Origin: Bradyrhizobium sp. AZCC 2262
GTDB taxonomy: Bacteria > Pseudomonadota > Alphaproteobacteria > Rhizobiales > Xanthobacteraceae
Assembly: GCF_036924535.1 (NCBI RefSeq)
Contig: NZ_JAZHRT010000001.1
Span: 7,068,001 to 7,132,000 of the forward strand
Direction: 5' to 3'
DNA: 64,000 nucleotides
The position numbers were made by a program, and so were the translations under genes. A model generated the notes under the pieces. The model searched no databases, was not told the origin of the DNA, and saw only the letters and a list, made by a program, of their open reading frames with translations. Of this stretch, positions 55,541-63,836 are shown one piece after another. Each line of letters starts with the position of its first letter. The first letter of the stretch is position 1.

Positions 55541-57634
55541 ATGTTGAATCGTCTGACCGTATCCGCGCTGCTGAAGACCGTCATCCTCGTCACCTCCTTC
55601 TGCGTGGTGGTTGGATTTTCGCTCAACGCCTGGGACTCCTGGGGCCGCCTGCAAGCGGCGAGCCGCATTGCGGTGATCGCCGACGCCTCGGCGAACATGT
55701 TCAAGGCGATGCACAATCTGCGCACCGACCGCTCCACGACCAACCGGCTGCTGAATTCTGATGCGCCGATGGAAGCCGACATCGAGAAATATCTGCGCAA
55801 CATTCGCGACACCGAAATGCCGGCGATGGCCAACGCGCTCGGCCTGCTCGGCGGAATGGAATTCGCGCAGCAAGCGACGCTGGTGCCCGAGTTCGATCGT
55901 CTGTTCAAGGCGATGACCGCGATGCAGAAGGAATTCTGGGACGCGATGGGCAAGCCGAAGGCCTCGCGCCGCCCGACGCTCGCCAAGGAATACATGGACA
56001 CGGCGACCGCGATGCTGGAAACGCTCGACAAGCTTGCCGCGTCGCTTGCCGGCGCCGTCAATCACCAGGACGCGACGATTGACCAGTTGCTGGCGATCAA
56101 GCAGATCGCCTGGCTGTTGCGTAGCACCGCCGGCGAGGCCTCGCTGATCGTCTCGAACGCGATCAACGCCGGCAAGGTCGCGCCGGAGACGAGGCTCGCC
56201 TATACGAAATATGCCGGCGGCATCGACGCCGCCTGGAGCGCGCTGGAGCTGACCGCGTCGGGCATGCAGTTGCCGCCGGCGATCTCGAGCGCAATGGCTG
56301 CGACCAAGACCGCCTATTTCGAACCGCAATATCTCAGCCTTCGCGACCGCCTGCTGACGCAGGTGGCGGCCGGCGAGAAGCCGGAACTGACCGCCAACCA
56401 GTGGACCCCGGTCACGGTCGGGCGTCTCTCCGCCGCCGTCACTGTTGCCGAAGCCGCACTCGATGCCGCCAAGGATCACGCCGCGTACCTGCGCTCCGCC
56501 GCCCAGCGCTCGCTGACGATGCAACTCGCATTGCTGACCGGCGCGCTGGCGCTGGCGTTCGGCGCCATGGCGATCGTCACCCGCCGCGTCATCAAGCCCC
56601 TGCACACCATGCGCGACGCCATGCTGAAGGTCGCGGCCGGCGACCTTCACGTCGATACCGGCTACGCCGCGCGCCACGACGAAATCGGCGCGCTGGCCGG
56701 CGCGCTGGAGACCTTCAAGCAGCAGGCCGCCGACAAGGTCCGGATCGAGGCGCAGGAGCGCGAACGCAACGCCGGCGCCATGGCGCGGCAGCAGGCGATC
56801 GAGAGCTATGTCGGCGAGTTCGAGAGCATGGTGCGCCAGACGCTCAGCCAGCTCGGCGACGCTTCCGGCCAGATGCGGACCACCTCGGCCGGCCTGTCGA
56901 CGATTTCGCGCCAGACCAACGAGCGCGTCCAGGTCGCCGGGAAGGCTTCCGGCGAGGCCTCGATGAGCGTCGAGACGGTCGCCGCGGCTTCCGAGGAGCT
57001 CAGCGCCTCGATCAACGACATCAGCCAGCAGGCGGCGCACGCCGCCGGGATCGCCAGCCGCGCGGTCGGCCAGGCGCGTGACACCGACGGCACCGTGCAG
57101 GGGCTCGCTCAATCGGCGGGCCGGATCGGCGAAGTCGTCGGCCTGATCAACACCATCGCCGCGCAGACCAACCTGTTGGCGCTCAACGCCACCATCGAGG
57201 CCGCCCGCGCCGGCGAGGCTGGCCGCGGTTTTGCGGTGGTCGCCTCCGAAGTCAAGTCGCTGGCGAGCCAGACGGCGAAGGCGACCGAGGAAATCTCCGA
57301 GCAGATCGCCGATATTCAGAAGGTCGCCGGCGAAGCCATCGACGCCATCAAGAACATCGGCGGCATCATCGGCGAGGTCAACGAGGTCGCCACCGCGATT
57401 GCCGCCGCCGTGCAGCAGCAAGGCGCCGCCACCCAGGAGATCACGCGCTCGACGCAGTTTGCCGCGCAGGGCACCAAGAACGTGTCCGACAACATCACCG
57501 GCGTGAAGGCCGATGCGGACGCCGCAGCCGCCGCCGCCGAGGATGTGAAGCAGGCTTCCCAGACACTGGAGACGCAGAGCCAGCAGCTGGGCAATCAGGT
57601 TACGCAATTCCTCGGCAAGATCCGCGCGGCTTAG
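55541..57634 (+). CDS. Methyl-accepting chemotaxis protein
   Basis: The 697-residue transmembrane receptor has helices at about 10-30 and 330-352 around a large helical periplasmic sensor (about 300 residues, in the size range of helical-bundle sensors). HAMP follows (about 353-405), then the signalling domain with the hairpin tip [33 protein letters not shown]. No C-terminal CheR/CheB tether peptide is seen. The ligand is unknown, and no che genes are nearby. GGGGGAG precedes the ATG at 55541 by five bases, better than an ATG nine codons upstream. Confidence 0.93.
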   Translation: MLNRLTVSALLKTVILVTSFCVVVGFSLNAWDSWGRLQAASRIAVIADASANMFKAMHNLRTDRSTTNRLLNSDAPMEADIEKYLRNIRDTEMPAMANALGLLGGMEFAQQATLVPEFDRLFKAMTAMQKEFWDAMGKPKASRRPTLAKEYMDTATAMLETLDKLAASLAGAVNHQDATIDQLLAIKQIAWLLRSTAGEASLIVSNAINAGKVAPETRLAYTKYAGGIDAAWSALELTASGMQLPPAISSAMAATKTAYFEPQYLSLRDRLLTQVAAGEKPELTANQWTPVTVGRLSAAVTVAEAALDAAKDHAAYLRSAAQRSLTMQLALLTGALALAFGAMAIVTRRVIKPLHTMRDAMLKVAAGDLHVDTGYAARHDEIGALAGALETFKQQAADKVRIEAQERERNAGAMARQQAIESYVGEFESMVRQTLSQLGDASGQMRTTSAGLSTISRQTNERVQVAGKASGEASMSVETVAAASEELSASINDISQQAAHAAGIASRAVGQARDTDGTVQGLAQSAGRIGEVVGLINTIAAQTNLLALNATIEAARAGEAGRGFAVVASEVKSLASQTAKATEEISEQIADIQKVAGEAIDAIKNIGGIIGEVNEVATAIAAAVQQQGAATQEITRSTQFAAQGTKNVSDNITGVKADADAAAAAAEDVKQASQTLETQSQQLGNQVTQFLGKIRAA

Positions 57635-57664
57635 CAATATAACCAGAGCGACCTCCTCACCGCT

Positions 57665-57776
57665 GATCCGTCATCCTGAGGAGGCCGCTACGCGGCCGTC
57701 TCGAAGGATGGACGGCCACGGACCGGGCCGTCCATCCTTCGAGGCTCGCTCCGCTCGCACCTCAGGATGACGGATC
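57665..57776. repeat. Palindromic repeat (gatccgtcatcctgagg family)
   Basis: The long arms gatccgtcatcctgagg and cctcaggatgacggatc are exact inverses, with inner arms cgaaggatggacggcc / ggccgtccatccttcg. It lies between two convergent genes, about 30 and 24 bases from their stops. Confidence 0.88.
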
Positions 57777-57799
57777 GGCTATCACTCCCTCGTCAGCTA

Positions 57800-58438
57800 T
57801 CACTCCCTCGCCACCACCGGTACGCGGCCATACTTGGCGCGGACCTTTTCGGAGGCGGGTGAGAAATTCAGTTCGGCGCCGCGCCTGTCGGCGCTGCGGC
57901 CTGCGACCAGGAGGCCGTTTTCGCCGGCGACGATGTCGCCCTTGCGCAGCGTCGGATCGGCCTCGATCTTGACCGGGGCCAAGCCGACTTGATCCTTGCC
58001 GTTGCAGGTGCAGCCGCTGACGAGTTCATTGCGATAACGGAACGCGTTCGGCAAGTCCGAATAGGACTTGCCGTTTTCAGTGGTCGCGTTGTCGATACTG
58101 CTGCCGGAGAACACCTTCGTTTCGCTCGCCGGGCAGAGATTGTTGCAGTTGGCCGCGCGGCTTGCATTGTCGGATGCGGTGACGGGGAAATAGCGTCCAT
58201 CGCAGGTCCGCACGCAAAACGCCTGGCCACCGCCGCCGCCATAGCGGACGCGCCCCTCGCCACGCGGCGCGTAGACCTCGCCGCCGTCATCGCTGAACGG
58301 CATCTGGATATAGGGCTGCTGGCGCGGGCGGGCGAAGCCGCCGAACAGTTGCGAGAAAAAATCCTGGGCCTGCGCGGCTGGCGCCAGCGCCGAAGCGCAT
58401 ACCAATGCGGCTGCCCCCCATGCTGCCAATTTTTGCAT
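57800..58438 (-). CDS. DUF2865 exported cysteine-rich protein
   Basis: The 212-residue DUF2865 protein has a signal peptide ending PAAQA and a cysteine-rich core: QAFCVRTCDGRYFPVTASDN, AANCNNLCPASETKVF and LVSGCTCNGKDQ. Six cysteines suggest disulfide bonds in the periplasm. The family is common in Rhizobiales and has no known function. The ATG at 58438 (MQKLAAWG) follows AGGAG; an ATG eight codons upstream precedes no ribosome-binding site. Confidence 0.88.
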   Translation of the reverse strand: MQKLAAWGAAALVCASALAPAAQAQDFFSQLFGGFARPRQQPYIQMPFSDDGGEVYAPRGEGRVRYGGGGGQAFCVRTCDGRYFPVTASDNASRAANCNNLCPASETKVFSGSSIDNATTENGKSYSDLPNAFRYRNELVSGCTCNGKDQVGLAPVKIEADPTLRKGDIVAGENGLLVAGRSADRRGAELNFSPASEKVRAKYGRVPVVARE

Positions 58439-58473
58439 CGACCTTCTCCTCACATCCAACACAACGCGTCCGT

Positions 58474-59238
58474 TCAGTTAAGCCGCGGCGCCGTCAGGTT
58501 CATCGCCTGGCGGCCCGAAGGCGCGGCCGCGGCCGGGCGCGGATACGTGGCAACCGGACGAGCCGTGATGCCGGTCCTGCCGTCGCCGCCTCGCGCCATG
58601 ACCGGGGCGTGCTTCGGCAGCACCACGACTTTCGTTCCGACATCGACGCGGCTGAAGAGATCGGTGATGTCCTCATTGGTCAGGCGGATGCAGCCCGACG
58701 AGACGAATTTTCCGATCGTCGAGGCATCGTTGGTGCCGTGAATGCGGTACTGGCTGGTGCCGAGATACATCGCCCGCGCGCCGAGCGGATTGCCGGGACC
58801 GCCGGCCATGAAGCGCGGCAGATAGGGCTGGCGCGCGATCATTTCTGCAGGCGGATGCCAGTCCGGCCATTCCGCCTTGCGGCTGATGGTCTGCACCCCG
58901 GACCAGGTAAAGCCGTCCCGGCCGACGCCGACGCCGTAGCGGACGGCGCGGCCCTGGCCCAGCACGTAGTAGAGCGTGGTGTTGCCGGTATCAATGATGA
59001 TGGTGCCGGGCGCCTCCGTCGTACCGAAGGCGACGACGGCACGGCGCAGCCGCTCGGGCGTCGCGCCCTCGTCGGAGGCAATCACCTCGTCGGTGGGGTA
59101 TGCACTCGGCTGGCTGGCCGCGTATCCAAAGGTCTGCGCGTTCGCAGCGCTGGACAATAAGGGCGCTAGCAGGACGGCGCTGAGAACGAGTGCGCCCGTT
59201 ACGCGCGACGAAGGCCGGCGATCAAAGGACTGTGTCAT
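58474..59238 (-). CDS. L,D-transpeptidase (YkuD), ErfK/YbiS type
   Basis: The 254-residue exported enzyme has a signal peptide ending SAANA. The YkuD domain has IIIDTGNTTLYYVLGQGRAV, the motif YRIHGTN and the catalytic FVSSGCIRLTNEDI (Cys about 183). These enzymes form 3-3 cross-links or anchor lipoproteins to peptidoglycan. It is the normal short form, unlike the 519-residue one at 15043. The same reading frame stays open far upstream, but only this part has family content, and the ATG is just before the signal peptide. Confidence 0.9.
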   Translation of the reverse strand: MTQSFDRRPSSRVTGALVLSAVLLAPLLSSAANAQTFGYAASQPSAYPTDEVIASDEGATPERLRRAVVAFGTTEAPGTIIIDTGNTTLYYVLGQGRAVRYGVGVGRDGFTWSGVQTISRKAEWPDWHPPAEMIARQPYLPRFMAGGPGNPLGARAMYLGTSQYRIHGTNDASTIGKFVSSGCIRLTNEDITDLFSRVDVGTKVVVLPKHAPVMARGGDGRTGITARPVATYPRPAAAAPSGRQAMNLTAPRLN

Positions 59239-59454
59239 GGGACTGCCCCGTTGGATATGCATCATTGGATGCTCTGCACCAACAAACGCGCCCGGGGGTC
59301 GGCAGTTCCGTTCGGCCGCGGCGCAACCTTGTCCATCGACGAGGGTCACACCTCGGGGATTGGAACCCGCGTGTTTGCGCCACGTTGTGATGCCAGTCCG
59401 GATCGCGAGGTCGCGTCTGCCTATGATCGCCGCTTCGGGCGAGGGAAAACCATT

Positions 59455-60642
59455 GTGAGCGTCACTCCCACCAAGCCTTCGTCCGGTAAGCCTTCGTCCG
59501 CCAAGCCCTTGGCTTCCAAATCTCCGCCCGCAAAGCCTTCGCCTGGCGACCGCCCGCTTCCCAACGGCCACGAAGGCACGCCCGTCCCCGACGCGAAGAC
59601 CGAATTGCCGCCGGTCATCCGGCGCACCGAACTGGTGGCCTTCGCGCTCATCAGCATCCTGATCATCTGCGTCATCACCGGGCTCTATCTCGCAAAGGCA
59701 TTCTTCCTGCCGATCACGATGGCATTCATCGTCGGCACCATGCTGTCGCCGGCCGCCAGCTTCCTCGAGCGCTATCGTGTCCCGCGCGCGGTCGCTGCCG
59801 TCCTGATCGTCACCGCAGCCGCCGCAGGCGCCGCCTTCATGGTCGGCCTGCTCGCCTCGCCCGTCATGGAATGGAGCAATAAACTGCCGGAGCTGGGGGT
59901 GCTCCTGAAGGAGAAGCTGCACGTTTTCGACCGGCCGCTCGCGCGCTGGCAGGAGTTGCAGAGCATGATCGGCGGTCCCGATACGCTGTCGGCGTTCCAT
60001 CTGCCGAAGGTCGACTGGGTACAGCCGACGCTGGAATTCCTGTCGCCGACCTTCACCGAACTCCTGCTGTTCATCGCAACACTGATCCTGTTCATCGCAA
60101 GCTGGCGGGAGTTGCGCCGGGCCCTGATCATGAACTTCGGCGACCGAACGGCACGGCTGCGAACGCTGCGGATGATCAACGAGATCGAGGAGCACCTCGG
60201 CAGCTATTTGCTTGTTGTTACGATGATCAATATCGGCATCGGTATCGTGACCGGCCTGATCTGCGCGGTGACGGGCATGCCGAACCCCGCCGGCCTCGGC
60301 GCGCTGGCGGCGATCCTGAACTTCATTCCGATCATCGGACCGGTGGCGATGTTCGCCGTCCTGGTCGTGGTCGGTATCGTTGCGCTCCCGACCTTCAGCA
60401 CCGGGTTGCTCGCGCCAGCCCTGTTTGCGGTGATGACTTTCATGGAAGGCCATTTCCTGACGCCGACCATCGTTGGCCGAAGGCTGGCCTTGAATGCGCT
60501 TGCCGTGTTCGTGATGCTTGCGTTCTGGACCTGGCTGTGGGGCCCGATGGGCGCGTTCCTGTCGTCTCCCTTGCTGATCGTGGGGCTGATCGTGAAGGAG
60601 CATTTGATGCCATCCGATCAGCCGCAGCTGCCGGAAGACTAA
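59455..60642 (+). CDS. AI-2E family (PerM-like) permease
   Basis: The 395-residue protein has a Pro/Lys/Ser-rich cytoplasmic N-terminus (about 1-50, repeats of KPSSxKP) and eight predicted membrane helices. The family signature is FIPIIGPVAMFAVLVVVGIVALP and the end is GAFLSSPLLIVGLIV. Members include the AI-2 exporter TqsA and Na/H antiporters; the substrate here is open. The GTG at 59455 follows GAGGG and was chosen; an upstream ATG would add 68 residues unlike the family and run into the divergent transpeptidase promoter. Confidence 0.85.
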   Translation: MSVTPTKPSSGKPSSAKPLASKSPPAKPSPGDRPLPNGHEGTPVPDAKTELPPVIRRTELVAFALISILIICVITGLYLAKAFFLPITMAFIVGTMLSPAASFLERYRVPRAVAAVLIVTAAAAGAAFMVGLLASPVMEWSNKLPELGVLLKEKLHVFDRPLARWQELQSMIGGPDTLSAFHLPKVDWVQPTLEFLSPTFTELLLFIATLILFIASWRELRRALIMNFGDRTARLRTLRMINEIEEHLGSYLLVVTMINIGIGIVTGLICAVTGMPNPAGLGALAAILNFIPIIGPVAMFAVLVVVGIVALPTFSTGLLAPALFAVMTFMEGHFLTPTIVGRRLALNALAVFVMLAFWTWLWGPMGAFLSSPLLIVGLIVKEHLMPSDQPQLPED

Positions 60643-60717
60643 AGCGGTTTCGCAACAGGAACTTCCCATTCGACGGGGCGTTTGTTCAGCAAATGAATTC
60701 AGTACCGGGAGCTTTCG

Positions 60718-61077
60718 ATGTCTGACGCCGCAACGAGCAATCTGACGGATAAAGCCACCTATGACCGCCTGGCAAAGGATGTAACCGCCGTGAAAAACGA
60801 TATCGCAGCCCTCACCGACCAGATCACCGACGCCCTCAACAGCTTTGCCGGCACCGCCAGCAAGCAGGCCCGCCGCGGATATAAGCAGGCGCGCGCCAAT
60901 GCGGAGCAGGCGGTCGACGATATGTCGGAGCGCGGCGGCGCGATGATGGATGCGGCCCAGGACGCCGCGTCCTCGATCGGGGAGACGCTGGAAGACGCTA
61001 TTACGGAGCGGCCTCTGGCAACCGTCGGCGTCGCGCTCGGCATCGGCTTCCTGATCGGCTTGACGTGGCGCAGGTAG
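60718..61077 (+). CDS. DUF883/ElaB-type membrane-anchored protein
   Basis: The 119-residue protein is mostly an Ala/Asp/Gln-rich helix with the C-terminal segment ERPLATVGVALGIGFLIGLTWRR, the glycine-rich membrane anchor typical of DUF883. E. coli ElaB and YqjD of this family bind ribosomes at the membrane in stationary phase; a like role here is inference. The two-helix protein gene follows closely. A 15-base tandem repeat spans the stop codon. Confidence 0.87.
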   Translation: MSDAATSNLTDKATYDRLAKDVTAVKNDIAALTDQITDALNSFAGTASKQARRGYKQARANAEQAVDDMSERGGAMMDAAQDAASSIGETLEDAITERPLATVGVALGIGFLIGLTWRR

Positions 61078-61095
61078 TTCTGGCGCAGGTAGTTT
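61066..61095 (+). repeat. 15-base tandem repeat across the DUF883 stop codon
   Basis: tggcgcaggtagttc is followed by tggcgcaggtagttt, and then a diverged third unit starting tggcgcgg. The stop codon tag lies inside the first unit. Confidence 0.85.
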
Positions 61096-61215
61096 TGGCG
61101 CGGCTGATTGCGGCGCCGATAGTTTTCGATGGTGCGCGCCGGCTGGCCAGACGCCGCGGCGGCGTGGCGCCTTGTGGTTTGTTTCGTTGACACTGTTTCC
61201 AGATCGAGGCGCGCC

Positions 61216-61662
61216 ATGTTTCAGCGACTGATCGATGATTTCAAGGACTCGACCGGCACCGCGCTGCGGCTGACCTCGCTGGCGGCGGCGGCGGCGATGG
61301 CGCTGCTGGTCACGACGGCGTTTCTGTGCGCGGCGGCTTTTGTGTTCGTGCTGGAGAAATACGGCCCCGTGCAGGCCTGCCTCACTGGCGCTGCCATCTT
61401 CTTCGTCGTCACCTTGATTGCGGCCGGCTGCTACATGGTGCGCAAGCGGCAAATCGAGGCACGCGCCGAGCAGGCAGCGAAGATGGCAAAATCCACCGCG
61501 CAGACCGTGCTGTCCGATCCGATGCTGGTCGCCGCCGGCATCCAGGTGATCCGCGCCATCGGCGTCAAGAGGCTGATCCCGATCCTCGCGGTCGGCGGGC
61601 TGGCGTTGGGATTCCTCGCAAGCCGCGCCAACAGCGGCGAGAGCGAGGCGCCGGCGGAGTAG
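61216..61662 (+). CDS. Two-helix inner-membrane protein (phage-holin-family/YqjE-like)
   Basis: The 148-residue protein has helices at about 20-45 and 52-75 and a third hydrophobic stretch (RLIPILAVGGLALGFLAS) near the C-terminus. It has the arrangement of DUF1469/YqjE-like proteins that commonly follow DUF883 genes, as yqjD-yqjE do in E. coli. The database name holin is misleading here, since no phage genes are near. The ATG at 61216 follows GAGG and fits better than the upstream start. Confidence 0.72.
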   Translation: MFQRLIDDFKDSTGTALRLTSLAAAAAMALLVTTAFLCAAAFVFVLEKYGPVQACLTGAAIFFVVTLIAAGCYMVRKRQIEARAEQAAKMAKSTAQTVLSDPMLVAAGIQVIRAIGVKRLIPILAVGGLALGFLASRANSGESEAPAE

Positions 61663-61719
61663 CAAGGGTGGCGTCACCTGGGAGTTGCGGGATATCCCGC
61701 ACGCTGCGACCCATCCACG

Positions 61720-61797
61720 TCGTTGCGAGCGCAGCGAAGCAATCCATTCTTTCTGCCGCCACGATGGATTGCTTCGCTGCTGCGCTCGCAATGACGG
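61720..61797. repeat. Palindromic repeat (cgttgcgagcgcagcgaagc family)
   Basis: The left arm cgttgcgagcgcagcgaagc is matched by the right arm gcttcgctgctgcgctcgca, with inner arms caatccat / atggattg. It lies 57 bases after the two-helix protein's stop. Confidence 0.85.
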
Positions 61798-61799
61798 TG

Positions 61800-62372
61800 G
61801 ATGCAGTTTTGCATTCTCGCGGCGCATTTCGCCCGAGGTTTGCTTGGTAACTTCCCGCCCTCTTGTTCGGAGGGCGCAGGGAAGACCGGGTGCTTGCTGC
61901 ACCCGCGGTCTCGCGTGCGATTTGCGCAAACAAAAGTGCACACGAGCATACAGGGCAGCGGGAGCATTCCGGCCTTCCCTGCGCAATGGCTTTACGGCTT
62001 ACTTCGTGCTCTTCCCGGAGAACGGCTCTTTTGCCTCCGTCGCCAGCGAGACAGATCCCGCCAACTTAACGCCAGCACCGCGGCGCCCGAACCACACGAC
62101 TTCGCCGTACGCTTCCGGCGCGTACGTCTATCGCGCCATTCGCGTCCATCGCATCTCACCGCGCGTTCGTGACGATGGCCAACGCCCCTCATCCGCCGTG
62201 AGACAGGCGGAGTTATGCGGCTGATTTGGCCCTCGCGTTAAGCGAAATATTTCTGATTCTTGGGCTTGACACGATTTCTGAAAATCAGAAGTGATTTGCC
62301 CGTCGTGTTGATTTGCCGCAGCAATGCACCGAGATTGCGCTTGTGCGGGAAGCAAATCAGTTCGCAGAACTG
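61800..62372. repeat. Probable dispersed repeat / decayed mobile DNA
   Basis: It holds several short open frames with cysteine- and arginine-rich, family-less translations. I have the impression that closely similar segments occur many times in bradyrhizobial genomes, but copy number cannot be shown from this window. No transposase, inverted termini or target duplication is visible. Confidence 0.4.
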
Positions 62373-62459
62373 TAGGGTGGGCAAAGCGAAAGCGTGCCCA
62401 CCATCTATCCGAGAGATCATCCTTGAATGGTGGGCACGCTGCGCTTTGCCCACCCTACG
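62373..62459. repeat. Palindromic repeat (gtagggtgggcaaag family)
   Basis: The arms gtagggtgggcaaagcg and cgctttgcccaccctac are inverses, with inner arms gcgtgcccacca / tggtgggcacgc. It lies 23 bases past the stop of the hypothetical gene at 62483. Confidence 0.9.
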
Positions 62460-62482
62460 GATCCACGGATCTGACTTCGCGA

Positions 62483-62875
62483 TCAGGTCACGCAGCGGCC
62501 GGGCTGAAGCAGTTTCGCAACCTCGGTCAGCACGCTGACCGGCGGTTCGCAGGCCACGGTCATCTTCTTCGCCGGACCGGGCTTGGCGGCCGGCGGTGCC
62601 GGGCGGTTCCGTACCACCTCCTGGGCGACGGGAACACGCACAACAACGGACGTGTCCTCGAGGCCGACGCTGCGGATCGTGATCGTCTCGGTCTGGCCTG
62701 TCGCGGCCTTCTGCGTCGCGCGGTCGGCCTTGGCGATGCGGTTGATGTCCGCCGCAGGCTCGACCGCGGCGAGTTGCCGGCGGCCAATGAGGTCATGGCC
62801 TGACGCGAGCTGGACGGCGCCGAACGTCGCCGAGACGGCGAGAGCGGCTAAAACTGCTTTGAATATCTGTGACAT
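62483..62875 (-). CDS. Exported hypothetical protein
   Basis: The 130-residue product has a probable signal peptide (first about 22 residues, AALAVSATFGAVQLASG). The rest is basic and Pro/Ala-rich, with two cysteines near the C-terminus (VACEPP and GRCVT) that could form a disulfide. I recognise no family. It sits beside a repeat-rich stretch but has normal codon use for the window. Confidence 0.65.
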   Translation of the reverse strand: MSQIFKAVLAALAVSATFGAVQLASGHDLIGRRQLAAVEPAADINRIAKADRATQKAATGQTETITIRSVGLEDTSVVVRVPVAQEVVRNRPAPPAAKPGPAKKMTVACEPPVSVLTEVAKLLQPGRCVT

Positions 62876-62989
62876 GGCGGTGTGTCCCTCGCCCCATGGC
62901 GATCACAAACACAACCCGAGCCGAGCCAAAGGGGGTCCGGCGCTACCCGATCACTTAACCGTGTTCGAAAAATATTTGAAAATATTTGC

Positions 62990-63109
62990 GGGCCGCGGGA
63001 ACGACTCCGGGGGGTTCGGAGTCATCCCGGCAGCCGGTTATTCCCCCTGCCCCATTGACCGGCGACGTAGGGTGCGACCGTGGTGATGCCGGTCGCACCC
63101 TGCTTTTTT
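62990..63109 (+). ncRNA. Candidate small RNA ending in an orphan terminator
   Basis: A perfect plus-strand terminator (stem gggtgcgacc / ggtcgcaccc, then six T) at 63070-63107 has no plus-strand gene before it; both flanking genes run on the minus strand. Just upstream is a second strong hairpin: CGGGA, GACTCCG, loop, CGGAGTC, TCCCG (62996-63029). Between the two lies a C-rich single strand (attccccctgcccc). The arrangement is that of a short, structured regulatory RNA. An AT-rich stretch at 62964-62988 could hold the promoter. Expression is not shown. Confidence 0.5.
63070..63107 (+). terminator. Orphan intrinsic terminator, plus strand
   Basis: The ten-pair stem has an eleven-base loop, then TGC and six T. 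On the minus strand the T-run would precede the stem, so it is directional. Confidence 0.85.
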
Positions 63110-63126
63110 GGGGGCGAGTCAGCTTC

Positions 63127-63742
63127 TCAAGACACCAGCTTTTTCAAAGCGCGTTCCAGCAGGTCCAGCCGGTCCTGGCCCCAGAAGATCTCGCCCGAAG
63201 GCAGCACGTAGCTCGGCGCACCAAAGACGCCCGCTGACAACGCTTCCTGCGTGAACTTCTCATGCAGCCCATCCAGCTCGGCATCCGAAGGAGCGCCCGC
63301 GCGCAGCTCCGCGGCATCAAGGCCGGCGCGCTGGGCAGCCAATGAAATCGTGGTGGGATCGGCGAGCGTTTCCTCGCGTTCCCATACCGCGCGCCCCAGC
63401 TCCAGCGACAGCCTGTGGGCATTCTTGCCTTGCAGCTTGGCCGCGATTACCAGCCGGCTCGCCGCGGCGTCGTCGCAGGGAAAATGCTTCGGCTCAAGAT
63501 TGATCGGAATGCCCAGCACCTCGCGCCAGCGCTTCAACTCCATCATCCGATAGGCCCGTCGCTGCGGCGGGCGAACGCTTCGGCAGCGGCAGCCCGCCGG
63601 TCTGCTCGAAGATCGGACCGAACTTGCAGGGCTTGATGTTGACGATCGCGCCATTGCGCCCGGCGATCTCGGCGAACGCCGCGCTGCCGAGATACGTCCA
63701 CGGCGAGGTGAGCGACATGTAGTAGTCGATGGTGACGGGCAT
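63127..63742 (-). pseudogene. 2-hydroxychromene-2-carboxylate isomerase family gene, frameshifted
   Basis: The N-terminal part reads MPVTIDYYMSLTSPWTYLGS and continues to PLPKRSP in one frame. The rest (QRRAYRMMELKRWREVLGIP to the end DLLERALKKLV) is in the next frame. Joined, they give a normal DsbA-like/GSTK-fold isomerase of about 205 residues. The break is at about 63562-63572, where one extra base (or four for exact alignment) occurs in a run of c and g. Family members act in aromatic degradation or glutathione chemistry. It is either a true pseudogene or a sequencing error. Confidence 0.8.
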
Positions 63743-63836
63743 GATCCCAGGATTCCCCCAAGCAGGCTGACATCAATCAAGCTAGCCTTGCGCGGGTATG
63801 CCAGCCACCTCATTCAGCCCGGCGAACGGATTGCTC

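Larger units (their letters stand above)
61663..62482. other. Repeat-rich intergenic region
   Basis: This is 820 bases without a convincing gene. It contains palindromes at 61720-61797 and 62373-62459. The segment between them has short overlapping open frames in several frames and reads like a dispersed, decayed element. The stretch near 62250-62330 is AT-richer (for example gaaatatttctgattcttg) than its surroundings. Confidence 0.6.

Noticed and set aside
61216..61662. Holin-like two-helix protein as evidence of a prophage.
   Set aside because: It pairs with a DUF883 gene as in chromosomal yqjD-yqjE loci, and no phage gene is nearby.
58474..61986. A minus-strand open frame of 1170 codons.
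   Set aside because: Only its last 254 codons are an L,D-transpeptidase. The rest is antisense to the AI-2E permease, DUF883 and two-helix genes and has an Arg/Gln/His-rich composition typical of shadow frames in GC-rich DNA.
61801..62172. A plus-strand open frame of 123 codons in the repeat-rich gap.
   Set aside because: Cys/Arg/Ser-rich translation, no ribosome-binding site and overlap with frames of similar quality; more likely repeat DNA.
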